Source: Cognatiluteimonas weifangensis (GTDB lineage: Bacteria > Pseudomonadota > Gammaproteobacteria > Xanthomonadales > Xanthomonadaceae). From it: a stretch of 64,000 nt of DNA. The DNA is taken from the NCBI RefSeq assembly GCF_003416885.1, contig NZ_QVPD01000002.1, positions 303,851-367,850 of the forward strand, in the 5' to 3' direction. The notes beneath the pieces are model-generated. The model was not told where the DNA came from, ran no database searches, and saw nothing but the letters and a program-made list of their open reading frames with translations. Both the position numbers and the translations under genes were made by a program. Shown in pieces: positions 1 to 9,246 of this stretch; within the stretch, counting starts at the first letter, position 1; the number at the start of each line of letters is the position of its first letter.

Positions 1-1322
1 TTGACCACCGACACCACGTCGCCGCGCTGCGCGTCGAAGCCGATCGCCTGCTGCACCAGGGTCTCGATGCGCTTGAGCTCGGCGGGCGCGAGCACGCGGG
101 TCCGGGTGTTGCCGTCGGCGTCGGGGGCGCCCTGCGGCAGGTTGTCGACCAGCACCGCGGCGGTGATGCGGCGGATGCGGCCGGGTGCCTGGCGGGTGTG
201 GGTGAGGGTGCGGTCGATCTCGTAGTTGCGCACCGCGGTGCGCGAGGTCGGCCCGGTGAGCACCGTGCCGTCGTCGTCGGCGGCCGCGGCCTGCGCGGGT
301 TGGGCAGTCGCGGCCGCGGCGGGCTTGCCGTTCGCCGCGGCGGCCGCCGGCGTGTTGCTGGCGCTGCCGGGCACGCCCTGCGCGGCCGCGTTGCCGGCGG
401 CGGTCGGGGTCGCGTTGCCGGATTCGGCGATCTGCTCGCTGCGCACCATGCCGGCCTGCGGGCCGTAGGTCTCGCGCGCTTCCTCGGTCTGGGCGAAGTC
501 CATGTCCACGCTGACCTGCGCGCTGACCCGGCCGGGGCCGGTCATCGGCTCGAGCAGCTGCTGGATGCGCTGCACGTAGACCGCTTCCTGGCGGCGCTGC
601 TGGTCGAAGCGCTCGGCGCCGATGGCGGCCTCGCTGTCGCGGTCGGGCAGCGACAGCAGGCGGCCGAACTGGTCGACCACGGTGACCCGGTCGGGGGTGA
701 GGTCGGGGATGCTGGACGCGACCAGGCGCTCGATCGCGTCCACCTGGCCCTGTTCCAGGCTGGCGCCGCTTTGCAGTTGCAGCACCACCGATGCGCTGGC
801 GTCGGCCTTCTGCCGGGTGAAGGCGCTGGGCTTGGGCAGGGCGAGGTGCACGCGCGCCTCGCGCACCGGGCGCAGGTTGGCGATGGTGCGCGCGAGCTCG
901 GTTTCCAGCGCGTGCTGGTAGCGCGCGTTCTCGATGAACTGGCTGGTGCCGAAGCCCTGGTCGCCCTCCATCGCGGCGAAGCCGCCGCCGTCGCTGGCGC
1001 CCAGCCCGGCGCTGGCCAGCGCCAGGCGCGCGTCGCCGACGCGGTCGGCCGGCACCGCCAGCGCGCCGCTGCCGGCATCCAGGCGGAACGGGATCTGCTT
1101 GCCGCGCAACAGGTCCGACGCGTCGGCGGTGGACTTGGCGTCGAGCCCGGCGTAGACCGGCACGAAGCCCGGCTTCTGCGTCCAGAAGAACAGCCACAGG
1201 CCGAGCGCGATCGCGGCCGCCGCCACCACCAGCAGGGCCAGCTGCCGCACCGCGGGGATGTCCTGCAGCCGGCCGATGTCCTTCAGGCCGCCGGGGGTTT
1301 TCGGGAGGGCGATGACGCTCAT
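1..1322 (-). CDS. fliF: Flagellar MS-ring protein FliF (3' end cut by window edge)
   Basis: FliF forms the MS ring in the inner membrane, the base on which the rod, export gate and switch complex are built. About 440 codons are visible; the last ~100-130 residues (cytoplasmic FliG-binding tail) lie beyond the left edge. Residues ~26-47 are a hydrophobic segment (LALLVVVAAAAIALGLWLFF). The YscJ/FliF ring-building domain follows, with YAGLDAKSTADASDLL and VRIHLA-like VHLALPKPSAF. A low-complexity Ala/Pro/Thr linker sits around residues 300-345, as is usual between the ring domains. The ATG is at 1322; fliE ends 96 bp upstream, so the two are probably co-transcribed from the sigma-54 site in front of fliE. 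Family assignment is secure. Confidence 0.95.
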   Translation of the reverse strand, partial: MSVIALPKTPGGLKDIGRLQDIPAVRQLALLVVAAAAIALGLWLFFWTQKPGFVPVYAGLDAKSTADASDLLRGKQIPFRLDAGSGALAVPADRVGDARLALASAGLGASDGGGFAAMEGDQGFGTSQFIENARYQHALETELARTIANLRPVREARVHLALPKPSAFTRQKADASASVVLQLQSGASLEQGQVDAIERLVASSIPDLTPDRVTVVDQFGRLLSLPDRDSEAAIGAERFDQQRRQEAVYVQRIQQLLEPMTGPGRVSAQVSVDMDFAQTEEARETYGPQAGMVRSEQIAESGNATPTAAGNAAAQGVPGSASNTPAAAAANGKPAAAATAQPAQAAAADDDGTVLTGPTSRTAVRNYEIDRTLTHTRQAPGRIRRITAAVLVDNLPQGAPDADGNTRTRVLAPAELKRIETLVQQAIGFDAQRGDVVSVV

Positions 1323-1418
1323 GGGCGCGTGTGCTTGTCGTCGTTGGTCGGTCGGGGGGAGGGCGTTGCGTCGTTCTTTCGATCACCCGCCGGTCGGCGG
1401 GCGCGACGGAGACCCGGC

Positions 1419-1787
1419 TCAGATCGGCATGTTCATCACTTCCTGGTATGCCTGGACCAGCTTGTTGCGCACCTCCACGGTGGCGCGGAAGGCGACCTGG
1501 GACTGCTGCATGGCGACCATGACGCGAGCGAGGTCGGCCTTGGGGTCGCCGAGTTCGAAGGCCTGCTGCAGTTCGCTTGCGGTCTGCTGGGTGCGGCTGA
1601 CGTTGTCGATCGCGTGCGCCATGGTCTGCGCGAAGCCGCCGGCCGCGCCGCGCGCCTCCGCCGGCCCGCCGACGCCGCCGGGCGGGCCGGGGATGGCGGT
1701 CGACGGCGCGGCGTCGGCCGAGATGTCGCGCATGCGCATCTCGTGCGCACGGATCTGCGAGAGGATCGAGGAAATCGCGTCGGTCAT
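1419..1787 (-). CDS. fliE: Flagellar hook-basal body protein FliE
   Basis: FliE is the small adaptor joining the MS ring to the proximal rod. The 122-residue length fits the family (100-125). The diagnostic C-terminus is present: FELGDPKADLARVMVAMQQS followed by VAFRATVEVRNKLVQAYQEV and the usual NMPI end. A Pro/Gly-rich stretch at residues ~28-45 is a species-specific linker. It is the first gene of the fliE-fliF unit, with a near-consensus sigma-54 site 40 bp upstream (1828-1843). That fits fliE-led operons activated by FleQ/RpoN. Confidence 0.95.
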   Translation of the reverse strand: MTDAISSILSQIRAHEMRMRDISADAAPSTAIPGPPGGVGGPAEARGAAGGFAQTMAHAIDNVSRTQQTASELQQAFELGDPKADLARVMVAMQQSQVAFRATVEVRNKLVQAYQEVMNMPI

Positions 1788-1827
1788 GTCGGCGGTTCGT
1801 CACGAGCCGGGTGTCTGCCCTGGTACG

Positions 1828-1843
1828 TGCAAGCCGCGTGCCA
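1828..1843 (-). promoter_or_regulatory. Sigma-54 promoter of fliE
   Basis: On the minus strand the site reads TGGCACGCGGCTTGCA, an exact match to TGGCAC-N5-TTGCA with GG and GC 12 bp apart. The predicted transcript start is near 1817, about 30 nt before the fliE ATG. It sits directly after the fleQ stop codon. RpoN and FleQ, the expected activators, are encoded just upstream. Confidence 0.85.
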
Positions 1844-1851
1844 CGCCGGCG

Positions 1852-3290
<1,439 letters not shown>

Positions 3291-3294
<4 letters not shown>

Positions 3295-3680
3295 GCCTGC
3301 GCCTCCGGCGTGCGCCCGGCGACGCGCTCCAGGATCGGCATCACGTCGTGGATGTAGGCGAGCTTGCTGACGAAGGCGTCGGCGCCGGCGCGCAGGGTGT
3401 GCTCGCGGTGCTCGACGTCGTCGAAGTGGCTGGCGATGACGATGAAAGGCGCGTCGTCCTGGGCCTTGATCAGGCGCGTGGCCTGCAGCCCGCCCATCTC
3501 CGGCATGGCGAGGTCCATCAGCACCACGTCCGGGCGCAGCGCCTCGCACTGGGTGATCGCTTCGATGCCGTTGCCGGCCATGCCCGCGATCTCGATCCAG
3601 TCCAGCTTGCGCAGGTGGCGTACCGCGGCGTTGATGAAGCCCGGGTGGTCGTCCACCAGCAGGATCCTGAGCTTGCGCAT
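3291..3680 (-). CDS. vemR: Receiver-only response regulator, VemR-like
   Basis: A 129-residue stand-alone CheY-type receiver with no output domain. The acidic pair lies in ILLVDDHPG, the phosphoacceptor Asp in [12 protein letters not shown], the Ser/Thr position in FIVIASHF and the conserved Lys in AFVSKLAYI. In Xanthomonas campestris a receiver-only regulator, VemR, lies between rpoN2 and fleQ and affects motility and exopolysaccharide; the same order here supports the name. The start at 3680 was chosen for its GGAGAC Shine-Dalgarno and for the normal receiver N-terminus ([11 protein letters not shown]). It is 10 bp from rpoN and overlaps fleQ by 4 bp, so the three form one operon. Confidence 0.85.
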
Positions 3681-3690
3681 GCCGGTCTCC

Positions 3691-5073
3691 TCAGGCCACC
3701 GCCGCGCGCGGCTGGGCGCGGCGGGCCGGCGCCGACGGGATGTCGAGCTGGTCACGATACTTCGCCACGGTGCGGCGCGCGATGCGCACGCCCTGGCGGG
3801 CGAGCAGGCCGGCGATCACGTCGTCGGCCAGCGGAGCGTTGGCCGGCTCGGTCTCGATCAGGCGCCTGACCATCGCCTTCACCGCGGCGGCGCCCACCTG
3901 CGCGCCCTCCAGCCGCACCGCGAACAGGCGCTTGAGCTCGAAGGTGCCGCGCGGGGTCTGGATGTACTTGCCGGTGGTGATGCGCGAGACGGTGGACTCG
4001 TGCATGCCGATCGCGTCGGCGACTTCCTTCAGCGTCAGCGGCGCGATCGCCTCCTCGCCGCGCTCCAGGAAGGCGCGCTGGCGCTCGACCAGCACCTGGG
4101 TCGTGCGCAGCAGGGTCTCGTTGCGCATCGCTACGCCGCGCACCAGCCAGCGCGCTTCCTCCAGCAGGCCGCGCAGGGCGGCGTGCTGGCCGGGCGCGTC
4201 GGCGAGCGCCTGTTCGCAATGCGGGGCGATGCGCACCCGCGGCAGGACCGCGTCGTTGAGCGCGACCCGCCACTTGCCGCCGGCGTGCCAGGCGACCACG
4301 TCGGGGACGATGTGGCCGCTGTCGGCGGCGACCGCTTCGACCGGATGCGGGCGCAGCGACAGCACCAGCGCGATCGCGGCGTGGACGTCGTCCTCGCCGG
4401 CGGCGAGCGCGCCGGCGAGTGCGGCTGCGTCGTGTGCGGCGAGCAGCTCGAGGTGGTCGGACAGGATGCGCGACGCCAGTTCGCGCGCGCGGCCAGTGGG
4501 CTGCAGCGCGAGTTGCGCGCGCAGGCATTCGCCGGGATCGGCCGCGGCCACGCCCGGCCATTCGCCGTGCAGCAGGCGCTGCCGCGCGACCTCGAGTTCC
4601 TCAGCGGCGATGCCGAGTTCCGTCGCGCCGCGCTGGCCCAGCGCTTGCACGTCGTGCTCCAGGTAGCCACGGTCGTCGCAGTGATCCAGCCAGAACGCCG
4701 CCATCGCCAGCGCATGCGGCCGCCACTGCAGGGCCAGCAGGGCGAGCAGGCGCTGGCGCCAGTCGCTGGATTCGCCGGCGGCGATGCGCGCGGTGGCCTC
4801 CTCGTCGCCGGCGTGGCCGCCGGCGGACAGGAACATCGGCTCGGGCAACTCGTCCCACGCGGCGCATTCCTGCGCGGCGGCGTCGGCGGCGGGGGCGTCG
4901 TCCTCGGCCTCGTCCTCGACAAGCTGGGACTCCAGCAGCGGATTGCGCTCCAGCGCCTGGCGCAATTCCATTTCCAGCTGCGGCGCGGTCAGCTGCAGCA
5001 GGCGGATGGTCTGCAGCAGTTGCGGCGTCAGGTTGAGCGTCTGCGCCTGCCGGGCCTGCAATGCCTGTTTCAT
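3691..5073 (-). CDS. rpoN: RNA polymerase sigma-54 factor RpoN
   Basis: 460-aa sigma-54. Region I is the usual Leu/Gln-rich start (LNLTPQLLQTIRLLQL, ending LERNPLLE), followed by an acidic region II. The core-binding domain is in the middle, and the promoter-recognition part has the HTH (ADAIGMHESTVSRITTGKYI) and the RpoN box ARRTVAKYRD near the end. The start at 5073 has a strong GGAGGGG ribosome site. Xanthomonads carry two rpoN genes; this one, linked to fleQ and flagella, corresponds to the copy called rpoN2 there. Expected to serve every TGGCAC-N5-TTGCA site listed here. Confidence 0.95.
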   Translation of the reverse strand: MKQALQARQAQTLNLTPQLLQTIRLLQLTAPQLEMELRQALERNPLLESQLVEDEAEDDAPAADAAAQECAAWDELPEPMFLSAGGHAGDEEATARIAAGESSDWRQRLLALLALQWRPHALAMAAFWLDHCDDRGYLEHDVQALGQRGATELGIAAEELEVARQRLLHGEWPGVAAADPGECLRAQLALQPTGRARELASRILSDHLELLAAHDAAALAGALAAGEDDVHAAIALVLSLRPHPVEAVAADSGHIVPDVVAWHAGGKWRVALNDAVLPRVRIAPHCEQALADAPGQHAALRGLLEEARWLVRGVAMRNETLLRTTQVLVERQRAFLERGEEAIAPLTLKEVADAIGMHESTVSRITTGKYIQTPRGTFELKRLFAVRLEGAQVGAAAVKAMVRRLIETEPANAPLADDVIAGLLARQGVRIARRTVAKYRDQLDIPSAPARRAQPRAAVA

Positions 5074-5176
5074 GCTCCCCTCCGCCGGTGATGTCCCCGG
5101 GGATGAGGATGGACAGCGCCTGACGGAATCCGAATCGGGGCGTTCCTGTGGTCGGGTGGGGGCGGCCCCCAGTCGT

Positions 5177-5193
5177 GTCGGGGAATCCCCGAC
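5177..5193. other. Perfect 17-bp palindrome upstream of rpoN
   Basis: GTCGGGGA-A-TCCCCGAC lies in the 140-bp gap between the NarL-type regulator and rpoN, about 104 bp before the rpoN ATG. No T-tract follows on either strand. It could be a regulator-binding site in the rpoN leader or a weak terminator for the upstream gene; the sequence alone does not decide. Confidence 0.5.
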
Positions 5194-5213
5194 AGCGCGA
5201 CGCGATTCCGTCG

Positions 5214-5906
5214 CTAGAGCCTGCCGCCGTCGAGCTTGCCATTGCCCAGCGGCACGGTGCGGTCGTACAGGCGCACCGCCATCCGCAGCAGCTCGACGGC
5301 GTTGCGGCAGCCCAGCGCCTCCATGATCCGCGCGCGATGGGTCTCGACCGTCTTCACGCTGATGCCGAGGTCGGCGGCGATCTGCTTGGTGGTGTGACCC
5401 TCGCCGAGCGCGGCCAGGATCTGCCGCTGGCGCGGGGGCAGCGCCTCGACGTCGCCCTTCGCCGCCGGTTGCGCGCGCAGCTGTGGCCCCGACACCTGCG
5501 GGCTGAGGAAGGTGCGGCCGTTGACCGCGGCGCGCAGCGCGATCTCGAGTTCGGCCGGCGCGCCCTCCTTGACCACGAAGCCGCTGGCTCCGCGTGCCAG
5601 CGCTGCGCGCACGTGCGACGGGTCGTCGTGCATGGACATGATCACCACGGCGCTGCCGGGCACCACCTGGCGCAGTTCGTCCAGCGCCTCGAAGCCGCTG
5701 CGCCCGGGCATGGACAGGTCGAGCAGGATCGCGTCGGGCAGGCATTGCCGCGCCCGCGCCACCGCCTCGTCCGCGCCGGCGGCCTCCGCCACGACCTCGA
5801 CCCCGTCGAAGCCCTCCAGCAGCCGGCGCAGGCCGGCCCGCACCAGGGTGTGGTCGTCGCAGATGAGTACTCGCAAAGCGATGGTCCGTGGATCCCCTGT
5901 GCCCAC
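5214..5906 (-). CDS. NarL/FixJ-family response regulator
   Basis: Receiver plus LuxR-type DNA-binding protein, 230 aa from this start. Receiver: CDDHTLVRAGLRRLL acidic pair, phosphoacceptor Asp in ILLDLSMPGRSG, Lys in FVVKEGA. C-terminal HTH: LPPRQRQILAALGEGHTTKQ, then the recognition helix ISVKTVETHRARIM. Start choice: the ATG at 5918 falls inside the -12 element of a sigma-54 site (5918-5933) and so lies upstream of the predicted transcript start (~5907). The GTG at 5906 (leaderless) or the TTG at 5876 (giving MRVLICDD) are the realistic starts. No partner kinase is adjacent. Position in the flagellar locus and the sigma-54 site imply a motility role, but the targets are unknown. Confidence 0.8.
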   Translation of the reverse strand: MGTGDPRTIALRVLICDDHTLVRAGLRRLLEGFDGVEVVAEAAGADEAVARARQCLPDAILLDLSMPGRSGFEALDELRQVVPGSAVVIMSMHDDPSHVRAALARGASGFVVKEGAPAELEIALRAAVNGRTFLSPQVSGPQLRAQPAAKGDVEALPPRQRQILAALGEGHTTKQIAADLGISVKTVETHRARIMEALGCRNAVELLRMAVRLYDRTVPLGNGKLDGGRL

Positions 5907-5917
5907 CTTAGCCTTCA

Positions 5918-5933
5918 TGCAGGCGAGGTGCCA
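5918..5933 (-). promoter_or_regulatory. Sigma-54 promoter of the NarL-type regulator
   Basis: Minus strand TGGCACCTCGCCTGCA: -24 TGGCAC exact, -12 CTGCA with one mismatch, GG-GC spacing 12. It overlaps the first in-frame ATG (5918), which therefore cannot be the translation start of a transcript from this promoter. Confidence 0.7.
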
Positions 5934-6015
5934 ACCCGCGCCGCCTGCCGTCGCGAAAACCGTGCGTTCACGCTGAACGCGGACACGCGGGGTGCGCCGC
6001 GCGGACATCGCTCCC

Positions 6016-6585
6016 TCAGGGGAAAGTCGCCCGCCGCCGCCCGGCGACTTCGCGCCGGTGCACGCGGAACAGGTGCCGTTCGAGCGCTGCGGACAGGCCC
6101 GCCCCGAGGCCGACGAAGCGCAGCCACAGGCGCGTGCCGCCGGTGCCCGCCTCGCTCGCCAGCACCTCGACCGGCAGCCGCAGCACCTGCGGCAGCCAGT
6201 CGGACGGCTGCACGCGCAGCCAGCCGGTGGCGCCGCCGGCGACGTCGCCGTCCCCGGCCTGCAGGCTGGCGCCCAGCGCCGACCAGCGCAGCGGGCGCAC
6301 GGGATCATGGTCGTGGCCGCGCAGCAGGCTGCCGACGAGGGTGGTCAGCAGGTCGAGGCGGGCCTCGATGCGCTGCAGGGCGAGGCCGGTGGTGCCGCGT
6401 TCCTCGGGCTCCTCGCCGCGGCTGTCCTCGACCAGGGCGAGGGCTTGCAGGAAGGCTTCGGCGCGCAGGCTTTCCGCCTGCAGCTCCGTGGGCGCGTGCG
6501 GCCCGGGGGCGAAGCCTGCGGGGCGGCGCTCCTCGCAGGTCAGCGCCTCGCCGAACAGCACGGCGTCGGCCTCGCCGGGTTTCAC
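6016..6585 (-). CDS. PilZ-like flagellar-locus protein
   Basis: 189-aa protein of the fliS-fliT unit. Residues ~95-170 resemble a PilZ beta-barrel (LRWSALGASL, then alternating strands GGTRLWLRFVGLG). The canonical c-di-GMP contacts RxxxR and D/NxSxxG are poorly kept: only an SALGAS-like remnant is visible, so ligand binding is doubtful. Xanthomonas campestris has a PilZ protein in the equivalent flagellar position, which supports the call. The GTG start at 6585 overlaps the fliT stop (GTGA, 4 bp), indicating translational coupling. An alternative is a flagellar protein with only a PilZ-like fold. Confidence 0.65.
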   Translation of the reverse strand: MKPGEADAVLFGEALTCEERRPAGFAPGPHAPTELQAESLRAEAFLQALALVEDSRGEEPEERGTTGLALQRIEARLDLLTTLVGSLLRGHDHDPVRPLRWSALGASLQAGDGDVAGGATGWLRVQPSDWLPQVLRLPVEVLASEAGTGGTRLWLRFVGLGAGLSAALERHLFRVHRREVAGRRRATFP

Positions 6586-6890
6586 GCGCCGGTGTCCGCG
6601 GCCTGGCTGAGGTAGCGGTGCGCGGCGCGGCGCTCGCGTTGCAGGCGGGCCAGCGCCTCGGCGGCCTGGTCGCGGCGCTGCTGCAGCTCCTGCATCAGCG
6701 TTTGTTGCTCGGCGAGCAGCTCGCGCCATGCCGGCAACTGCGCTTCCGGCGGCGGGTCGATCCACGCGGCGCGCACGGCGTGGTCGTGGCCGCGGACCAG
6801 GTCGGTGGCGCGCCCCCAGTCGCCGGCGGCGGCCGCGGCGCGGATGTCTTCGGTCGGCAGCACGGGCAGGACGCTGGTGCGGCGGTTCAT
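6582..6890 (-). CDS. fliT: Probable flagellar export chaperone FliT-like protein
   Basis: 102 aa, mostly helical by composition, with heptad-like QQTLMQELQQRRDQAAEALARL at ~55-78 consistent with the helical-hairpin fold of FliT, the FliD chaperone. FliT diverges strongly, so the call leans on size and on position directly after fliS (10 bp gap) and fliD. A stretch RGHDHAVRAAWIDPP precedes the helices. It overlaps the next gene by 4 bp. The ATG at 6890 is preferred over an upstream Met because the extension is a run of arginines translated from the fliS end. Confidence 0.65.
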   Translation of the reverse strand: MNRRTSVLPVLPTEDIRAAAAAGDWGRATDLVRGHDHAVRAAWIDPPPEAQLPAWRELLAEQQTLMQELQQRRDQAAEALARLQRERRAAHRYLSQAADTGA

Positions 6891-6900
6891 GGTCGTTCTC

Positions 6901-7296
6901 CTACGGCGCCGGCGCCGCCGGCGCGATGGCGTTCCACGCGGACTGCAGTTCGGCAACCAGCGCGTCGGCTTCGCGGAACGCGGCGGCGTCGTTGCGCAGG
7001 TGCGCCTCGGTCAGGCGCCGCTGCAGGTAGTCGTACAGGGACTGCAGGCCGTCGGCGATGGTGCCGCCCGCCTCGTGGTCGAGCGCCCCCTCGAGGCCGC
7101 CGAGGATGGCGATCGCCTCGTTCACCGCCTGGCCCTTGCGCGCGACGTCGCCGCGCTCGAGGCTGGCGAGGGCGAGCTGCACGCGGTCGCGGAAACCGGC
7201 GAACATCAGCGCGACGAGCTGCTGTGGGCTGGCTTCCAGCACGGCGCTGGAGACGGCGGTCTGACGGTACTGGGCGGCGTAGGCGCGGGCGTTCAT
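6901..7296 (-). CDS. fliS: Flagellin export chaperone FliS
   Basis: 131 aa, normal for FliS. Begins with the typical MNARAYAAQYRQTAV and has ASPQQLVALMFAGFRDRVQ, the first long helix that contacts the flagellin C-terminus. GLQSLYDYLQRRLTEAHLRND near residues 85-105 is the family signature. FliS keeps cytosolic FliC unpolymerised and hands it to the export gate. It lies 24 bp after fliD in the fliD-fliS-fliT unit. Confidence 0.92.
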   Translation of the reverse strand: MNARAYAAQYRQTAVSSAVLEASPQQLVALMFAGFRDRVQLALASLERGDVARKGQAVNEAIAILGGLEGALDHEAGGTIADGLQSLYDYLQRRLTEAHLRNDAAAFREADALVAELQSAWNAIAPAAPAP

Positions 7297-7320
7297 GGGC
7301 GGACGTTCATGGCGTTGGGC

Positions 7321-8652
7321 TCAGCCGCTCAGGCCGGCGAGCTGCTGGGTGAGGAAGGCGGACGTGGACTGCATCTGCGCCATCATCGCGTCGAGTGCGG
7401 TGAACTGGCGGCGGTAGTTGGCTTCCATCGCGGCCATGCGGCGGTCGAGCGCCTCGCGCTGGTCGGCGATCGCGTCGAGGCGGTCGTTGAGCGCTTCGGT
7501 ACGGTCGCCGATGACGCCGTCGTCGCCGAGGTAGGCGGTGAAGGTGGCGCGCAGGCTGCCCGCGTAGTCGGCGCCGTCGCCCAGCACCGCGCGCACGGCG
7601 GTGGCGTCGGCGGCGATGGCCGCGTCGAACTTGGCGCCGTCGAGGGTGAGCGTGCCATCTTTCGCGGTGGTGAGGCCGAGCCTGGACATCTCCGCGTACG
7701 CGGTGCCCATCGCGGTGCGCAGCGCCTGGGTGATCGCGCGCGGGGTGGCGTCGCCGCTGAGGGTGGCCCCCGCGGTGTCCTTGTCGCCGGCTGCGCTCTG
7801 CGTGCGCAGGGTGGCGATCGCGTTGTTGTAGGCCTTGACGAAGGCCTCCATGCGGGTGCGCAGCGAGCTGCCGTCGGCGCCGATGGCGAGGTCGAACGAT
7901 TGGCCGGGCTGCGCCTTGGCGAGGTCCAGGGTGACGCCGTCGATCAGGTCGGTGAGGTGATTGGAAGCGCTGGTGCGCTGGACCCCGTCCACCCACACTT
8001 CCGCATCCTGCGCGGCGGTCACCTCGGTGAGCGAGGCGTTGGTGAGCGCGGACAGTCCGCCGTCGCCGCCGCTGGCGGTCAGCGACAGCGAGCCGTCGAT
8101 GCCCGTGCGCGGCGAGGTCAGTACCAGCACGTCGCCGGCGTCGCCGTGCACGATGCTCGCGCTGATGCCCTGGCTGCCGACCTTGGCGTTGATCGCGTCG
8201 CGGATGTCGGCGAGGGTGCCTTCGCCTTGCGCGATGTCGACCTCGATCGGGTCGTCGCTGCCCACTTGCAGGGTCAGCTTGCCGTAACCGATCTGGGCGT
8301 CGGTGGCGAACGCGGCGGATTGCAGCTTGTGGGCGGTGGCGAGTTTCTCCACGCGCACGGCGTAACTGCCTGGCGCGGCCGTCGTGTCGGCACTGGCGGT
8401 GAAGCCGGCGCCGTCGGCGACGATGGCCTTGCGGCCGGGGTCGGCGCCGCTGCCCTTGAAGGCGTCGAGCGCGGTCTGCAGGCCCGACAGTGCGCCGTTG
8501 AGCGCGCCGAACGCGGAAATCTGCGCCCTGGTGCTGGACTCGTCGCGCTTGAGCCGGTTGTCCGCCGGCGCGCGTTCGGCCGCGATCAGGCCGGACACCA
8601 GGCCGTTGACGTCCAGGCCGGAGCCGATTCCTGCACTGACGATGCTGGCCAC
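7321..8652 (-). CDS. fliD: Flagellar filament cap protein FliD (HAP2)
   Basis: 443-aa capping protein that promotes flagellin polymerisation at the filament tip. The N-terminus VSAGIGSGLDVNGLVSGLIA and the C-terminal coiled region (RLDAIADQREALDRRMAAME, then YRRQFTALDAMMAQMQSTSA) are diagnostic, with a variable middle. The GTG start at 8652 has a perfect GGAGG six bases upstream (GGAGGCTCC-GTG); no ATG fits. Two promoter-like sites lie upstream, sigma-28 (8692-8718) and sigma-54 (8723-8738), so the fliD-fliS-fliT-PilZ group may be transcribed both as middle and late genes. Confidence 0.94.
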   Translation of the reverse strand: MASIVSAGIGSGLDVNGLVSGLIAAERAPADNRLKRDESSTRAQISAFGALNGALSGLQTALDAFKGSGADPGRKAIVADGAGFTASADTTAAPGSYAVRVEKLATAHKLQSAAFATDAQIGYGKLTLQVGSDDPIEVDIAQGEGTLADIRDAINAKVGSQGISASIVHGDAGDVLVLTSPRTGIDGSLSLTASGGDGGLSALTNASLTEVTAAQDAEVWVDGVQRTSASNHLTDLIDGVTLDLAKAQPGQSFDLAIGADGSSLRTRMEAFVKAYNNAIATLRTQSAAGDKDTAGATLSGDATPRAITQALRTAMGTAYAEMSRLGLTTAKDGTLTLDGAKFDAAIAADATAVRAVLGDGADYAGSLRATFTAYLGDDGVIGDRTEALNDRLDAIADQREALDRRMAAMEANYRRQFTALDAMMAQMQSTSAFLTQQLAGLSG

Positions 8653-8691
8653 GGAGCCTCCTGCGGCGCGGAAGGGGTTGCTTCGTAGGGG

Positions 8692-8718
8692 ATAACGGCG
8701 TGGCCGTTGCGATCTTGA
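8692..8718 (-). promoter_or_regulatory. Sigma-28 (FliA) promoter of fliD
   Basis: Minus strand TCAA (8718-8715), 15 bp, then GCCGTTAT (8699-8692). The -10 is identical to that of fliC in this window and the spacing is exact; -35 differs from TAAA at one base. It sits immediately downstream of a sigma-54 site, giving tandem promoters. Confidence 0.6.
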
Positions 8719-8722
8719 GGTG

Positions 8723-8738
8723 TGCAAGCGGCGTGCCA
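8723..8738 (-). promoter_or_regulatory. Sigma-54 promoter of fliD
   Basis: Minus strand TGGCACGCCGCTTGCA, exact consensus with GG-GC spacing of 12. The predicted start is near 8712, 60 nt before the fliD GTG. Confidence 0.85.
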
Positions 8739-8809
8739 GCGGCGGCCGCACAGGTGGGGGAGGGGCCGGTCGTGGGTTGCCGGCCGGTGCGGCGCGCGTG
8801 GCGGGCGGA

Positions 8810-9172
8810 TCAGGCCCGTTCGTCCAGCAGGCCGCCGCCGGCGCGCAGGCGACGGGCGATCCGCAGCGCGGTTTCGCTGGGGACCTGCCGCAGCACCTCG
8901 CCGGTGCGCTCGTCGATGATGCTGATGGCGACGGTGCCCAGGTCCTCGATCACGCGGAAGTGCAGGCGGGTGGAGGTCGTCGCCAGCAGTTCGTCGAACT
9001 GGTGCTGCAACTGCCGGGCGTCGCGCGCCTGCGGACGGGCGGTGGTGCCGGTGGCCGGGGCGGGCGGCGTCGCAGGCGCGCCCGGCGCGGCGCCGCGGGT
9101 GGGCGTGGGCGCTGCCGGGATGGCGCCGGCAGCGGCGGGAACGATGGCGGAAGCGGGCGCGATGGCGGGCAT
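8810..9172 (-). CDS. flaG: Flagellar protein FlaG
   Basis: 120 aa. The first ~48 residues are Ala/Pro-rich low complexity. The conserved FlaG part follows: QHQFDELLATTSTRLHFRVI, then the highly typical AISIIDERTGEVLRQVPSE. FlaG affects filament length in polar flagellates and usually sits between fliC and fliD, as here. GGAAG lies upstream of the ATG at 9172. A strong hairpin (9195-9222) separates it from fliC, so it is probably expressed partly by read-through. Confidence 0.9.
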   Translation of the reverse strand: MPAIAPASAIVPAAAGAIPAAPTPTRGAAPGAPATPPAPATGTTARPQARDARQLQHQFDELLATTSTRLHFRVIEDLGTVAISIIDERTGEVLRQVPSETALRIARRLRAGGGLLDERA

Positions 9173-9194
9173 GGCGACTTCCCTGCAAAGCCGC

Positions 9195-9222
9195 AGGGGA
9201 GGCTGCCTGCGCAGCCTCCCCT
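9195..9222 (-). terminator. Hairpin between fliC and flaG
   Basis: An 11-bp perfect stem GGGGAGGCTGC / GCAGCCTCCCC with a 4-nt loop begins 25 bp after the fliC stop. The trailing bases on the minus strand contain only a short T run (CTTTGC), so it may be a weak terminator or a 3'-end protecting hairpin for the abundant fliC mRNA. Confidence 0.65.
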
Positions 9223-9246
9223 GGGGGTGTCACGGGAGCGGAGCGA

